Positions 22,341 to 34,276 of a DNA stretch of 64,000 nucleotides are shown here, in pieces (within the stretch, counting starts at the first letter, position 1; each line of letters starts with the position of its first letter). The stretch covers positions 103,945,992 through 104,009,991 of the forward strand of contig JARYHS010009186.1 in the NCBI GenBank assembly GCA_031002005.1, read 5' to 3'. The notes beneath the pieces are model-generated. The model was not told the DNA's origin and made no database searches. It was given only the letters and a program-made list of their open reading frames with translations. The stretch is from Vandiemenella viatica. Lineage: Eukaryota > Arthropoda > Insecta > Orthoptera > Morabidae. The position numbers and the translations under genes were made by a program.

Positions 22341-24273
22341 ACAAACCCTGCATATGTATATACAATGAAAACCTGAAGCACTCGACTCTAGTATTGGAGG
22401 AACTGAGTCATATTTCATTAGCTCTTAATATAAACTGCATTACGTTGCTATTAAACTGCATACCTCCACCACCATATAAACTGCACTGTATCTATCAAAG
22501 TTTCTCTATATACAACAATAAACAGGAGAATTAAATTAGAAAAAGATTTCTAATTGCATTTCTCATGTCTCAGTAACTTTCGAGGCTTTTTTTAATGATT
22601 TTTTTTGTCTTTAAACGTGATTCCAGAAGCCCATTGCTAAAGTAACTAGAAAATAATTTGAAAGAAAAAAATAGAAGTATTCAGTATTTATCATTATCTG
22701 GCAATGTTTTGTACACTTTAATGGAAACTATATCTCCCTAAATTACTTCTCTATGCTTCCAAGTAACAAGATGGATAAAATCGTAATCTCATTGGTAAAA
22801 CGTGTGACAGAGTACACTTGATTTTACAAAGGACAGTTGATCTTACGAAAAGAATACATTACCGCGTAAATTTGCTTTAATGTAGCCCAAATAAAATCAG
22901 AACCATGACATGATTGTTGAAAAGTATATTTTGTCTGTCTGTAATGTTTGACTCGAATGTTGAATCATTAATTTTTTAATTAGTGAGGGCAGAGCTGTGC
23001 AGACACTTCAGGATCATTGCGCTAAACTGAAGTGCTACATCAGCACCAAGTGCAGGTCGCTTTGCCACCATCTATGTGTTAGTGCTAGCATGGCAATAGG
23101 ACCCTGGTAGCCAATCGCAACGTTTATCTTAAAGGTGATAATTTCTTTTTGTTGGAATCTCAATACCTACCATGAAGTACGCCTTTAGTTGCTCTACCAA
23201 CCATATTTTTTGTCTTTGACAAATATTTTAATGAGAGCTCCTAATACTAGTGCGAGTCTCAGACAGAAAACTGAAAACTGCAGATATATATATTGTCAAA
23301 ATTTAACCCGTACAGCTGACGGACTCCCTTTAATCTTTAAATCACATTAAATATAATGATTTTTAATAATTAAATACTGCCAGCAGATTGGCTGGTAACC
23401 GAAGGAAGCAAATAGTTTAGTCAAAATGGTACCTATGACGATTCATGTTCTGAATGGTCACTACCGAAGGTAAAATGAAAATTATTTTTTTTATCCAAAT
23501 GTTGATAAAATTTAGTTGTAAACACAATATTTTATACTAGCTGGCGCCCTTGTAAAGAAGTTTGATTGACAGCTACTGACATGCAACCACAACAAAGCAC
23601 GGTGGGAGACTCCAGGTTACTACCACACACGAACACCAGTGGTCTGCGCTAGGCTGCAGAGTGAAATATAGGGACAAATTAAAAAGCTCATAAACTTTCA
23701 GCATTATGTATAGTTGTACCAGCTGCAGCTTTCAATAGACTATCTCATGCTTGTTCTTATTTACACGACAGATGTTAGAGATTCAACCAACTAAGAGTAC
23801 TTTTCATTGACTTGCCAAACTATCAGCTTTATTTGTGACGATGAATACCTCTCTTTATAAACATTACACTTAGCACTTCATGTGCTATCCAGCATCTGAC
23901 TGTGAGGAGCATGGACCCTCTGCAAATATTTTGCACGTCATCGAAACTAATTACATATGGAGGACACAACAATTAGATTACTATACTTTGCTCGCTCTGA
24001 TCTGGCGGCTCAAGATCATTTTTCACTGGTTCTATTCTTAATCTCTACCTACCTCTCTGAGCGGACCGCTGTGTCCAGTAGGCATGTAGTAAATTCCCCC
24101 TTGGCATGTAGGAGTAAGCGCAGTGGAGTGGGGATAAAGTAGACTGACCATGAGCTGACAAAACAAAGTTGTATCAAAATTAATTTATTAATTCCAAACT
24201 AACAATAACAAGAAATAATTTTAAAAATATATTATAATCCTTAATTGAGTTTGAGCTCTGATATTGTAATCAT
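22341..24273. other. No feature recognised
   Basis: About 1.9 kb of AT-rich sequence. A mixed-composition patch at 22985-23120 and another at 23560-23660 could be old repeats but match nothing else in the window. Confidence 0.4.
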
Positions 24274-25163
24274 TAGGGTTCGGAACTTTATGAAAAAAAA
24301 AAAAAAAAAAAATAGAGAAATATGCGGACAAATATGACCTGTAAAAAGGGTAAATATGACCTAAAATTGACAATATATGACCAAGAATTTAAATTTACTA
24401 TACATCTAAACATGTTCAGTTATACATCATTTATTTTATCTAGTAGTGTCGCTGTCATGTAGATAGAATAATTTGCTTCCGTGCACTCATTACACCATTT
24501 GGAAATTAAATTTTAAGTTGCTTTGTTAACGTAAGTTTAATTTCACATAATTTACAGAAAAGAACTATTTCGTTTGTACTAAAATATTCCTCTCCAAATT
24601 CCCTTAGATAACTCCGTAACCCCGCACTTTCAGGTTTTTTCTTTTTCTTTTTTTTTCCAGCAAGCCGGTACTCACTGATTCACTGCAGATTTAATACTGA
24701 CTGAGAATTATTTTCAAAAGTATTGGGGACAGTGAGACATTGATTAACGCAGATCGACACAAGCATGCTGCTGCTGTATTGTCAAGATTAATAGAAGGGC
24801 GGAACATTACTTTTAGAGAATTAGTATAATATATAACTTTAATTCTTGACTGATGAATTCTGACCAGTTCAGTGAAAATTAGTTTTGTTTATTCCATGAA
24901 AAATTATATTAATTTTGTCTCGTCTATAACTTCTAGTAAATTACCGGCATTATAAAGAATTACCAGACTTTTCCTCAGAATGTGACCATATGACCAAAAA
25001 TATTATCGTAATATGACCAACACTAGGAAAATGTTCTGAATATGTATTTATACGCTATATAAAATACATTAAAATACAAACGATCAATTAGTTTTTAGTT
25101 CAGCATTATGGTTCAAAAAGAAGCAGGAAAAAAATATTACTTGTGCTAAAGATCCGAACCCTT
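24274..25163. mobile_element. Non-autonomous hAT element, copy 1, 890 bp
   Basis: The left end TAGGGTTCGGAACTTTA is the inverse of the right end TAAAGATCCGAACCCTT. The flanks GTAATCAT (24266-24273) and TTAATCAT (25164-25171) match at 7 of 8 positions, an 8-bp duplication as in hAT. The word ATATGACC repeats near both ends (five occurrences), a typical layout for subterminal transposase-binding sites. No coding frame is present. A 20-nt A run starts at 24293. The element aligns end to end with 28402-29255 in the same orientation. Confidence 0.88.
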
Positions 25164-25237
25164 TTAATCATCAATTGATGTATGTAGGGTCTGATATTTG
25201 AAGTGTCCTGAACGTTTACAGCCAACTTGAAAAATAA

Positions 25238-25240
<3 letters not shown>

Positions 25241-25297
<57 letters not shown>

Positions 25298-25445
25298 CGT
25301 TAGTCTTTAGACTGGTTTAATGCAATCCTCCATCCCTTCCTATCCTGTGCTAACCTCTTCATTTCTACATACCCCTTACAACCCACGTCCTCAATTATCT
25401 GCTTCATATATTCTAATCTCTGTCTACCTCTACAGTTCTTAGAGG
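25241..25445 (-). mobile_element. LINE 3' end with 52-nt poly(A) on the minus strand
   Basis: The minus strand encodes GRQRLEYMKQIIEDVG and EMKRLAQDRKGWRIALNQSK then stop, the conserved C-terminus of a LINE protein. About 10 bp after the stop comes CCAGTCTAAAGACTAACGAC and a pure A tract of 52 nt (T on the plus strand, 25241-25292). Homology stops at about 25445, so this is a very short 5'-truncated insertion. The reading frame of the tail is intact. It resembles the C-terminus of the LINE at 8460-9790 but is not the same copy. Confidence 0.85.
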
Positions 25446-26098
25446 TATGGCGGTAATAAAATCTTGACGAATCTAATACACCACTGTTACTACCGTGTCC
25501 CCAAATCGGGATCAGTAATAGCATAACTCGAAAGCAAACATTACTTTATATAAAATATAAGAAAATTAATTACATACAGTAAATAGATCCCTCAATATTC
25601 TTTGAAAACCAATGCCTGAAACGGTTTCCCAGACCAAATAAGCCTGAAGTCTAATGGTTAACAAGTGGTTCTTGCTAGGGAAATTAAATATCGCCAAGAG
25701 CATGGCGCGTGAAACGGCAATATTCGATTTTTACTCCTACCGTTTTTGTTCCCGTTACGTATCCTTCCTCCAAAAGCATCTTAACATTAAAGTCGAACCT
25801 CTTGCTTATTCTCTGCAAATCAAGTTTGAATGAGAATTCAACTTATACGCTCTAATAAAATCCTACTCAATTTTGGATACTTACTATAACAGAACTCTCT
25901 TCCTCATAACGAATTTTCCCTCGATTCATAAATATAAAAGAAATTTCCCTTCTATCTCTCTCGATTTGTCGATAAATAGTTTAATTCACTCAAGATTTAC
26001 CATTTCATGCATACAAATTGTTTTATCGCTTATCTAATACAGGTTTCATGTTATGTTATTAAATTAAGTTTCATGATGCTCTTTTCTGTGATACAAAA
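25446..26098. other. No feature recognised
   Basis: AT-rich sequence without recognisable structure. Confidence 0.4.
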
Positions 26099-26159
26099 CA
26101 TCCTACATGGTGCCTTCGACCAAACATATTACTAAAACATTTTAAAGTATTCAAGTGGT
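26099..26159 (+). repeat. Direct repeat, copy 1 (61 bp)
   Basis: CATCCTACATGGTGCCTTCG and the following ATTTTAAAGTATTCAAGTGGT recur at 26373-26433 with about five mismatches. The copies lie 274 bp apart in the same orientation, consistent with a local duplication. Confidence 0.8.
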
Positions 26160-26372
26160 CTGCGATACATTTAATGTCTCCTTCTCAATCATTCCCATCA
26201 TTTGTTTTCTCTGCCAAAGATTCTCTTCCTTTATCCAGTGATGTAGCATCACTTTATATCTCGCCGTTAAACAATTCTCTAAAACATTTCGTCTTAAAAT
26301 ATAATTAACTACAGTCAATAACTATAAATTTCGGCAAGATATGAGTTAGTGCTTTACAAACTGACCACATCA

Positions 26373-26433
26373 CATCCTACATAGTGTCTTCGACCAAACA
26401 TACCACTAAATCATTTTAAAGTATTCAAGTGGT
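26373..26433 (+). repeat. Direct repeat, copy 2 (61 bp)
   Basis: Second copy of the repeat at 26099-26159, reading CATCCTACATAGTGTCTTCG. The sequence between the copies is not repeated. Confidence 0.8.
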
Positions 26434-26759
26434 TATGTTACGAATTCCAGTCTACTTGTGTAGGCGGAGTTATTACAACAATGTAAAAAAAAGGAATGTT
26501 TAGCCCCCCCACACACCCTATTTTCTAATTGCAGATGCTTTCGAAAGTGCTCAGAGCTATATGGATGACATCGCCTCGATTGGCCAAGTACTGGCCGCTA
26601 GCTGAGTTTCGATTTGTTGGAAGTACCTAATTTGCTGCCAGTGTAAATAGCAGCTCTGTCTGTGCCGCGCTGATACTGCGAAAACAGAACGCTGCTTGTT
26701 TATAAACAGACATATAAAAAATCGTATTATTTTTTTCTTCCGCACGCGTGGAAAAAAAG

Positions 26760-26980
26760 CTATTGGCACGAGTGGCCGAGCGGTTATCTTGTTCGACAGC
26801 GCGGTGGATCGGTGATTTGTTTCAAATGAGAACCCGCAGCTCGCCAGCTCCGCGGACGAAATGAATTTTGACGTGTTGCTTTATGGGCCGGACGTAATGC
26901 GCTTCCACCGCACTGCGCCGCCAGGTAAGGCTGCTTAGCCGCTGCCAAGTTAATAAAAGTCTGATTGCGAGAGGGTGTTT
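26760..26980. other. GC-rich island with tRNA-like leader
   Basis: GGCACGAGTGGCCGAGCGGTT at 26764-26784 resembles the 5' half of a tRNA-Ser/Leu or a SINE A box, but no convincing B box or acceptor pairing follows. The adjoining GC-rich part (26840-26975) contains TTGCTTTATGGGCCGGACG, CGTAATGCGC and AAGTTAATAAAAGTC. It resembles the other GC islands in mixing CpG-rich DNA with TTTATGG and TAAT words. No protein is supported. Confidence 0.35.
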
Positions 26981-27559
26981 CATCGAGTATAAAAATTAAG
27001 CCCTATATTCCTTTTCCGTCACGCACTGTTTCAACAAGTCGATAACTCTAATTTAAAAATCTAGCTGTCCACATCTTTTTCTGTTATCTCTTAGGCTTTT
27101 ATGTAAATATATCGCTGTGTTCATTACCAGCTTAAGGACTGTTTAACACAGAGCAAGCATTTCTTCCAACTTCGTAAGCATTTGACCACTGGATAAATAT
27201 CACATTGTTTAAAATACTGAATGCAATATCCCTTTCTCCTCACTCACTTGACTGATACATCGCCATAGCTTTAATACAGGCTGATTATTCTACCGGCCGT
27301 TCACAACGTAATTCCTTTTCTTCATTCTTCATGACATTTCCTAAATTTGCTTGTATATATCATGCTTTGACTTCATCCTGGAGAATTACCAGAACATCTC
27401 AAATACTGACGGTACTCATTAGTCTATACACAGTATGCGGTAGAAATATTTCACATAATGCATTCATTTATTTTGATTGGGAGAGCAATATTTTTTCTCA
27501 ATATCTCAAGCATAATTAAAAAGTAAATAAGTTTCTTATCTATTTCAAAATGTATCAGC
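26981..27559. other. No feature recognised
   Basis: AT-rich sequence before the hAT-like element. Confidence 0.4.
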
Positions 27560-27998
27560 CAGGGTTGGCCAACCCAAATGATCTTGAGGGCCACTTTGGA
27601 AATGAGTCATAACTTCGCGGGCCGTTTATAAAATGATATATTCCCATATTACATTTAGAGTCACTATAAACATTTTTCGGAGTGAAAAATTGAAACATAA
27701 TGAGTTATTATTATTGTGTTTACTATCATTATTACATGTAAAATGTATTATAATAATGATACTAAACACATATTTTAAAGAAATATATTACACTAAAAAT
27801 GATATATATATATATATATGATATATATTTTGAAATATGGATGCACAAATAACGTAATTTTATTACATTGGTTTTCATTACTTTGGCCATTATAGAATAA
27901 ATATATTTTGTAGAAGTGTGATGAATCTCCCAGGCTCCAAAAATGTTCAAGGTGGGCCGGCCGCATGCGACTCGCGGGCCGCGAGTTGGCCACCCCTG
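27560..27998. mobile_element. hAT-like non-autonomous element, 439 bp
   Basis: The left end CAGGGTTGGCCAACCC is inverted at the right end, GAGTTGGCCACCCCTG, with one mismatch over the first 14 bp. The subterminal parts are rich in GGGCC (GAGGGCCACTTTGG, CGCGGGCCGTTTAT, CGCGGGCCGCGAG), whereas the middle is AT-rich with a short (TA)n. The end motif is characteristic of hAT elements. The flanks GTATCAGC and ATCTAGAC do not match convincingly, so the duplication is lost. Confidence 0.75.
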
Positions 27999-28401
27999 AT
28001 CTAGACGATATCCTCAAATCGTAGTAAGCCTTATTTACTGGGATTCGAACTTGCACCCATTTGGATCTGCTCATATCTTTCAGCTGATGTAAAACTAATT
28101 CAATAGTGTAATATATATACCAGGAAAATAAATATAACCACTTGTCCTAGATAAAAATTAGAAAAACAAAATAGCATTTATTAAAAGTTTATTCTTATGG
28201 CTAAGAACGGAACCAATGCGGCTAAGTGCATTGAGGCGCGTTACATTGGATCGAGTAGCTACAACGGAACCTGGCACAGTCCACAGCGTACCGACTGCGG
28301 TTTTTAGACAGTTTTCCACAGTCATCAAGACAAATGTCGGGACGGTCACGAATCCCCTCCTCATGAACTTCACATCTCACAAACAAAAATACACTTATTA
28401 C

Positions 28402-29255
28402 TAGGGTTCGGATCTTTAGGACAAAAAACAAAGTAATATGCAGGCAAATATGACCTAAAATTACCAAATATGACCAAACATTTAAATTTACTATACATCA
28501 AAACAAGCTCAATTACACATCATTTATTTTACCTAGTAGTGTCGCTTTTACGTAGACAGCATAATTTGTTTCCGTGCACACACGGCACCATTGGGAAATT
28601 AAATTTTAAATAATTATTTCACATACTTTGCAGGACAGAAATCTTTCATCTGTGCCGAAATACTACTCTCCAAGTTCCCTTACGTATCTCTGTAACTTCG
28701 CACTTTCAGAAAATTTTGTTTTCGACATGTCGATACTCACTGATCCACTGCTGATTTAAAACTGACTGAGGATTATTTTCAAAAGTTTTTCATTGACACA
28801 TTGATTGATGCGGATCGCCATAGGCATGCTGCTGCTGCATTGTCGCGATTAAAAGGCTGGCGGAACATTAACGTTTAGAGAGTGACAATAATGAATAACT
28901 TTAATCCTTGACTGGTGAATTCTAACCAGTTCAGTGACATTTAGTTTTGTTTTTCTTCTAATGTATAATAGGAGTACAGTTCATGAATAGTTATCTTAAT
29001 TTCTTCTCATCTAATTACACTGAATTCCCAGTACTATAAAAAAATTACCTAATTTTTCCACAAAATATGATTATATGACCATAAATATTATCGTAATATG
29101 TACGAAACTGCGAAAATAGCCTAAATAAGCATTTATATGCTATATAAAATACGTTTAAATACAATCAGAATGGTTGATTCAGTGTGTAATTCAGCATTAC
29201 AGCTCAAAAAGAGGGCAGGAAAAAAATATGACTTGTCCTAAAAAATCGAACCATA
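28402..29255. mobile_element. Non-autonomous hAT element, copy 2, 854 bp
   Basis: It starts TAGGGTTCGGATCTTTAG and ends CTAAAAAATCGAACCATA. The flanks CTTATTAC (28394-28401) and CTTATCAC (29256-29263) match at 7 of 8 positions. It aligns throughout with 24274-25163: TTTAAATTTACTATACATC, GTAGTGTCGCT, AAGTTTTTCATTGACACATT-type and GCATGCTGCTGCT blocks are shared in the same order. ATATGACC words again lie near the ends. No coding capacity. Confidence 0.88.
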
Positions 29256-29263
29256 CTTATCAC

Positions 29264-30585
29264 ACACATAACATAATTCCACGTTTCGCTCATAGATGGC
29301 AAATCTCCCATAAGTGCGTTGTACGACATGGCAGTGTGTATGAAATTCTTGCCGTCAGCAAGGACATGCTGCCTTAAAACCAAAGCTCCAATTTTGGCCA
29401 TACCAACGATCAGCAAAACTTATCAAAGTCGGACGACCCCAAAATTTTGCGAATAGGCGGTGAAGAAGACGCTGGGAACGTGTCCTCATTACTTGAATAA
29501 TTACGAGAAACAAAAACAGTGCACTATTCATGCACGTGGTGTAACAAAACACACATGAACTGAATTTATTTGGTCTCCGTAACAACGTCCATGATAGTTG
29601 ACGTGTGATGGTTAGAAGACGAGTCTTACTCGCCAAGTTTGTTCATGAATGCTCCTTTATTGATTAGGCATACCACAATGGAGAAAGTCGGATGTTACAT
29701 GGTTCAGATCATCATTGAGACGCTCGTAAAAATTACCACTATCAATAACAGAGCGTATCATTTTTTACTTTTTCTATGCACTTTTAGCATCTTTAATTCC
29801 TTCGTAATATGGTATCCTCTCTTGATCTGTGTTGACACAGTTCTCTGAAGATGAAGTTTTTGTAGTGAAGCTACTCTGAAAGTTGCTATTTTTTTTTTTT
29901 TGACGCAGGACACGTCTGCCTTTCCAATATTATTGTGTCGGCCATGTCTGTTTCACATCCTCTCACATATACACTGAGCGACTCTGACTGTTATGGATAT
30001 GAACCGGTACTGCTCCATCTAGCAGTGCGCTAAAAGTAATTTCCGACCCAGCGGATGGTAAAACAAACGGCGTCAGGAAGAGAACGCTGAGCCCGACAAA
30101 CGCTTCGCTGCAGACCGTTTGCGTAAATTCATTTAAAAGTTATTGGAAATCTGTGAACTGCGGAGCATCAATCTAACTTGACAGCAGCTTTTTCATCCGT
30201 GCTCCACTTTGCATTGTTTGTTAAGCCAAATGAGGCAAAAGGGTTATTTCGCTATACGCCAGTCTCCTGTCACATACTATTCCGCCATTTCACTGCTTCT
30301 CTTTCTGTCTCACTTACAGCCAAATTCAAGATCGAGATTATCCATTTCGCCTTGCGTTACCTCTGACAGCATTTTCCAACGAGACAATTTCAATCACTTC
30401 AACATTAATAATGTGGGTTTCATTATTGTTATTTGAGGATAAGTACATTAGGTGTACGAAAAGTATTTAGGAGAGTTTGTTTGCTTCCCTTTGTACCCAT
30501 ATTTTGTTAATACACCTGCTGTGGGCGTGTTTACTCTCATTATACCATGTTGTTTTTTTCTTCGATTCCCCCCCTCCCCATATTA
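29264..30585. other. No feature recognised
   Basis: Mixed AT-rich sequence. Minus-strand frames at 29204-29636 have no domain I know. A slightly GC-richer patch lies at 29990-30120. Confidence 0.4.
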
Positions 30586-30589
30586 ACTT

Positions 30590-31290
30590 GACAATTGTGA
30601 ATTTTGGATCTAAATGATTCTCTGTTGTCGATATCCTTTGGAGTGATTCCTGCTAATTTGAGGTCTTTCTTGACTTCACCAATCCATTTGATTGTATCTG
30701 ATACTGCTTTACTTCAGTTACCATAAAATTCAACTATTTGTCATGTAAGTCTGTCATTCTTTTTGTGTCCGTTAAAATTTAGTCTGCATTTTCTAATATC
30801 GCTGTGAATGTCTGTATGTTGTAAGATTTCTTGATTAATTCTTAGTTCCGTATTGGCTTCTGTATGTTTCGAGCAAAAAATTTATCTTATAACTTTGCTT
30901 TCTATTTTCTTAATGTGTCCATATCTGTTTTACTGTTCAAAAGCCGTATTTCCGATCCATATACACATTTTGGCTGAATGACTGTATTGTAATGTCTCAG
31001 TTTTCTGTGTTTTGGAGATGCTTTTTTGTTGCAGATGTTTTGTGTTAAGCGATAAACTGTTTCATCTGAGTTTTATTAATTTCCTGAATCTTCCTTACTT
31101 TTCAGTATTAGTTTTTGAGCTTTAATTACTTTTCTGCTAGTATATGTAGTTACTTTATTGCCAATAATTATTTTTAAAATGAACGTATTCTAGATGAACT
31201 AGAAGCCACTCCTGTACGTTCCAAAATCTTCAGTAGTTCTAATGCTACTTTTGGCTTGTTTATATGGACAAATTATCCCACTGTCTGACA
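30590..31290 (-). pseudogene. LINE RT C-terminal remnant
   Basis: Frames on the minus strand give HYNTVIQPKCVYGSEIRLLN (matching the xxxPxxLYGSExW motif of LINE RT tails), then KTDMDTLRK, EVKQYQIQSNGLVK-like residues and a terminal segment that fits KIHN at about 30593. The order and spacing match the C-terminal third of a LINE protein after the RT palm. Stops and shifts are frequent and no catalytic residues fall inside. Upstream of 31120 the similarity is weak. It is a different family from the two RTs near 5-9 kb. Confidence 0.65.
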
Positions 31291-31299
31291 TCTTAACTT

Positions 31300-31940
31300 A
31301 ATCTACACCCATGATTTATATTAGCTATTCGAAAGGCAGTTATTCACTTTCAGTTTTGTTATGAATGGATAATGTTATCGTAATCTGGGCTCACTTGATG
31401 AACAGCGATTGAGTATGTTTGTGTGTGTGTATGTTCAAAGAAAAGTATGTATGTGAATTTAGTGCATTTACATATATGTGCTTGTTGTGTTTCCACGTTG
31501 TATTAGTATGTGTATTTCAGTTTGGTTGGTATGATTTACGCCGCCAATTAGTACCTGTTTACTCTTGTTTATTGCTTTCTGTTCATGGTAACTTTGCTAC
31601 ACGTACAGAGAGTTATGTATGTAGTTACTAACTAAGGATTTTCGTACCTGTGTTTATACCGTCACAACACCGGTGATAAAAACAAACTACATGACAAACA
31701 TAAAAATATTGAGAAAGCGCACAGCATTAAATAAAACTGATATGAATTTGACAGATTTGCAGAAATGCAGAAGAACAAGTATAGAACTGCGTCAAAATAA
31801 TTTGACCCAAAGTTTGTACAGAAATGATATTATTTCTTTTAAAATCTACGCACAAATTGCTCAGATATTTATGCCCACTTTACATGTTCTCTAAACCGAT
31901 TTAGTATTACATAAAATACCCAAATAATATATTTTATATA
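31300..31940. other. No feature recognised
   Basis: AT-rich with TGTGTGTG near 31415-31430. No gene seen. Confidence 0.4.
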
Positions 31941-32879
31941 ATACTACCTGATACCCGCAACTTCGTACGCGTCGATTAAGAATTTCTTTGCCAGAATTTT
32001 ATATAGAACTTTGTTGGTAACAAAGGATTGGTCCCAAACAACACCGTGTCGGCATAATATGACAGGAAAGCCATCACTATATCATTCTACCGCGAAATCT
32101 GTCTCAACATATTTAAAAACAAACGTAGGTGTGCGGATGTGGGAAGGGGGGAGGAGTATTGACTAAGGGGAACTTTATTTCAGCTTGGTCTTTTCTTCTT
32201 TCTTCAGCATGATCATCCGATTCTTGGGTTCTAATAACTTAAGCTGCTCGTGCCCTGTAGAGTTACAACTTAGGCCAGTTGGCGCCCGCAAGGCATGTCA
32301 AAAAAGAAGGCAAAATAAACTGGCGCCAGAAACATTTAAGCAGACACAAAGTAATAGGTCAGAGAAAATCGACATCTATACGAAATAATACGTTTTTTCT
32401 CTAAATTAATTTTTTTAACAAATTATACACTAACATAATGCGCGGGAAGCACAGCTTGAGCAACCGACGCAACATTATAGACTAACACACATCCGTTTCT
32501 CTGTCAACATTCGATAAGTTTTCAAAATTTCGTGACAACAACTGTTAATCATACCGAAAAAAAATGTCCTGTGCCCTCCTTACAGATTTTCTTGTCAAAT
32601 TCCGTCAATATCGGTATAGGCATTTAGTTATCAAAACGTAACAAAAAGACAGAGACTTAATTTCGCATTTATAGTATTATTACTGCAGATCACACACAGA
32701 CTGTTGAAAATCACCCCTGAGGGATTAATTTAACGTAAAAAATGTACACCTACATCATTGCAAGACTATCTACGATTTGCCTCGCATTGCGCCCCTAAAT
32801 TTGTGATATCTACATTTTAACATTCAATCCGAATAACCGACGGTCCAGGGGTGACTCTTAAGATGAAAAACAATTTTTT

Positions 32880-32967
32880 TTAAATCTTTGCCTCCACGGA
32901 GATTTGAACCGGGGACCACGACCCAAACATTAGTAAGCAAGCGCTTTAACCACTAAGCTAGCTGACC
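32880..32967 (-). repeat. tRNA-like SINE head in reverse orientation
   Basis: On the minus strand GGTCAGCTAGCTTAGTGGTT (A box) is followed by GGTCCCCGGTTCAAATCTCC (B box GGTTCAAATCT). A tRNA-like head is clear, but I did not confirm a closed acceptor stem or a determinator-type 3' end, and it lies inside a repeat. I regard it as a SINE head and not a tRNA gene. Confidence 0.6.
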
Positions 32968-33172
32968 TCTACACGCAAAACGGTACAGTGACCTCCATAT
33001 CCAACGCGTCTGTCTATCGCCGTTCAGTAATTTTTTTAAATTAGAAGACAACATTTATTATTTATACAGATAATTTTTCAACCAAATGTAGACAGTATTT
33101 TTCTCCTTGTTTCAAAGGATTAGTGTGAAAAGTTTCAACGAGATCGGATGAAAACTGTGGAATGTATGAAGA

Positions 33173-33218
33173 ACAAACAAACAAACAAACATACATACAT
33201 TTATCTTTATATATATAA
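33173..33218. repeat. (AAAC)n(ATAC)n microsatellite tail
   Basis: Four AAAC-type units are followed by ATAC units and TTATCTTTATATATATAA. It marks the 3' end of the retroelement; the next copy starts directly after it. Confidence 0.85.
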
Positions 33219-33410
33219 ACTAGCTGTTACCCGCGACTTTATACGCTTGTACGTAGAATTTCATTGCCAGAATTGGATATAGAAAGCTGTTAGTAACGTA
33301 AGATTTGTCTCAAATAACATCGAGTCGGCATAATATTACAGGACAGCCATCACTATCTCATTCTACTGTCGAACCTGTCTCATGAAGAGAATCAGTTGAC
33401 AGGAGGCCAG
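33219..33410 (+). mobile_element. Second copy of the 31942 repeat, 5' part only
   Basis: ACTAGCTGTTACCCGCGACT abuts the microsatellite tail of the previous copy. Similarity includes TTGCCAGAATT, GAGTCGGCATAATAT and CCATCACTAT. It is lost after CTGTCTCATG at about 33382. The 300 bp that follow (33411-33707) are not recognised. Confidence 0.7.
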
Positions 33411-33923
33411 TTGTAGGAGTAAACCGCCCAGGTAAGTACACTCGTCCTGAATTAAACTTCACCGACACAACAAATAGCTCACAAGTAGAGGCCTTGACCA
33501 CTCTACGCTTTGGAATATAGCTCCGTCGACGCCCGTAACGGCATTGCAGATATGGCTGTCGCAGCGCTTGCGAAGGAGATGAAGACAGAGAACGCCATCA
33601 AAAGATTATTTTTCTACATCGTGCTGCAGCGAAACGGCGGATATTATATTTCAGCCGGGAAGCCTTTGTTTATGCACTAATTAGTTATATTTTTGTGAAT
33701 CTCTATATACAGGGTGTCCCCGAATGCCGTGTACAGACTTGGAGGAGAGGTAGAGAACATCGTGAGAAGCCATAATTAAATCAGAAAGCTTGGGCGGAAA
33801 CGTAACCCTAACCAGATAAAAAGACACAAAGACAGTAAGACCACAACACAGAATGAAGAGTAAAACGCTTTATTACACAAATAAAACAAAATAAATAATA
33901 AGAGTGACTTAAAAACATCAAAG

Positions 33924-34254
33924 GTGCTGTTAGAAATTGCGGCCTTTGGCATTTATGCACGTACGACACTCACGCGACACGGATTGGCGGAGAAGTTCGA
34001 AAATACCTGGCGTTTCACGGTTCGTAACAGCAGCAATGGATATTCGTGCCACCAGGTCCATTCCAGAATTAACGGGCATGTCGTACATAAGGCTCTTCAT
34101 GGCACCCCAGAGAAAAAAAAATCCAGAGGGTATAAATCAGGGTATCTGGAGGCCAAGCGACGGGACCACCACGCCCAGTCCATCTGTTTGGAACAATTTC
34201 GAACACCTCCTGTGATGCTTTTATGTCAGATATTTTGTTTATTACTAGCCCCAA
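33924..34254 (-). pseudogene. IS630/mariner-like transposase C-terminal remnant
   Basis: The minus strand gives RWTGRGGPVAWPPDT followed by WIFFSLG, which corresponds to the RWIGRGGPxxWPPRSPDLTPLDFFLWG block around the final catalytic Asp of mariner-like transposases. Further on, MPVNSGMDLVARIS and RECRTCINAKGRNF match the C-terminal tail. The SPDLTPLDFF part is frameshifted, so the catalytic residue is lost. The N-terminal two thirds are absent. Confidence 0.8.
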
Positions 34255-34276
34255 AGCCTGTCTAAACTGACGGGTA

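Larger units (their letters stand above)
31942..33218 (+). mobile_element. LINE/SINE-type retroelement remnant with (AAAC)n(ATAC)n tail
   Basis: The 5' part, ACTACCTGATACCCGCAACTTC, and the next ~170 bp recur at 33219-33400 as ACTAGCTGTTACCCGCGACTT. The 3' part has GTTTCAACGAGATCGGATGA, then (AAAC)n, (ATAC)n and TTATCTTTATATATATAA, an end type common among insect LINE-mobilised repeats. A tRNA-like block in reverse orientation lies at 32880-32967. No long frame survives. Assignment to RTE- or L2-like is not possible from this alone. Confidence 0.55.

Noticed and set aside
26764..26835. tRNA-Ser/Leu gene
   Set aside because: Only the A-box half (GTGGCCGAGCGGTT) is convincing; the B box and acceptor stem pairing are missing.
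28158..28467. Cys-rich minus-strand frames next to the hAT copy
   Set aside because: Two frames overlap in different phases, neither resembles a known family, and one starts inside the transposon end.
29355..29636. Minus-strand frame of 93 codons
   Set aside because: No domain, no matching neighbour; length is within chance expectation.
33924..34265. Plus-strand frame of 113 codons
   Set aside because: It is the antisense of the transposase remnant on the minus strand.
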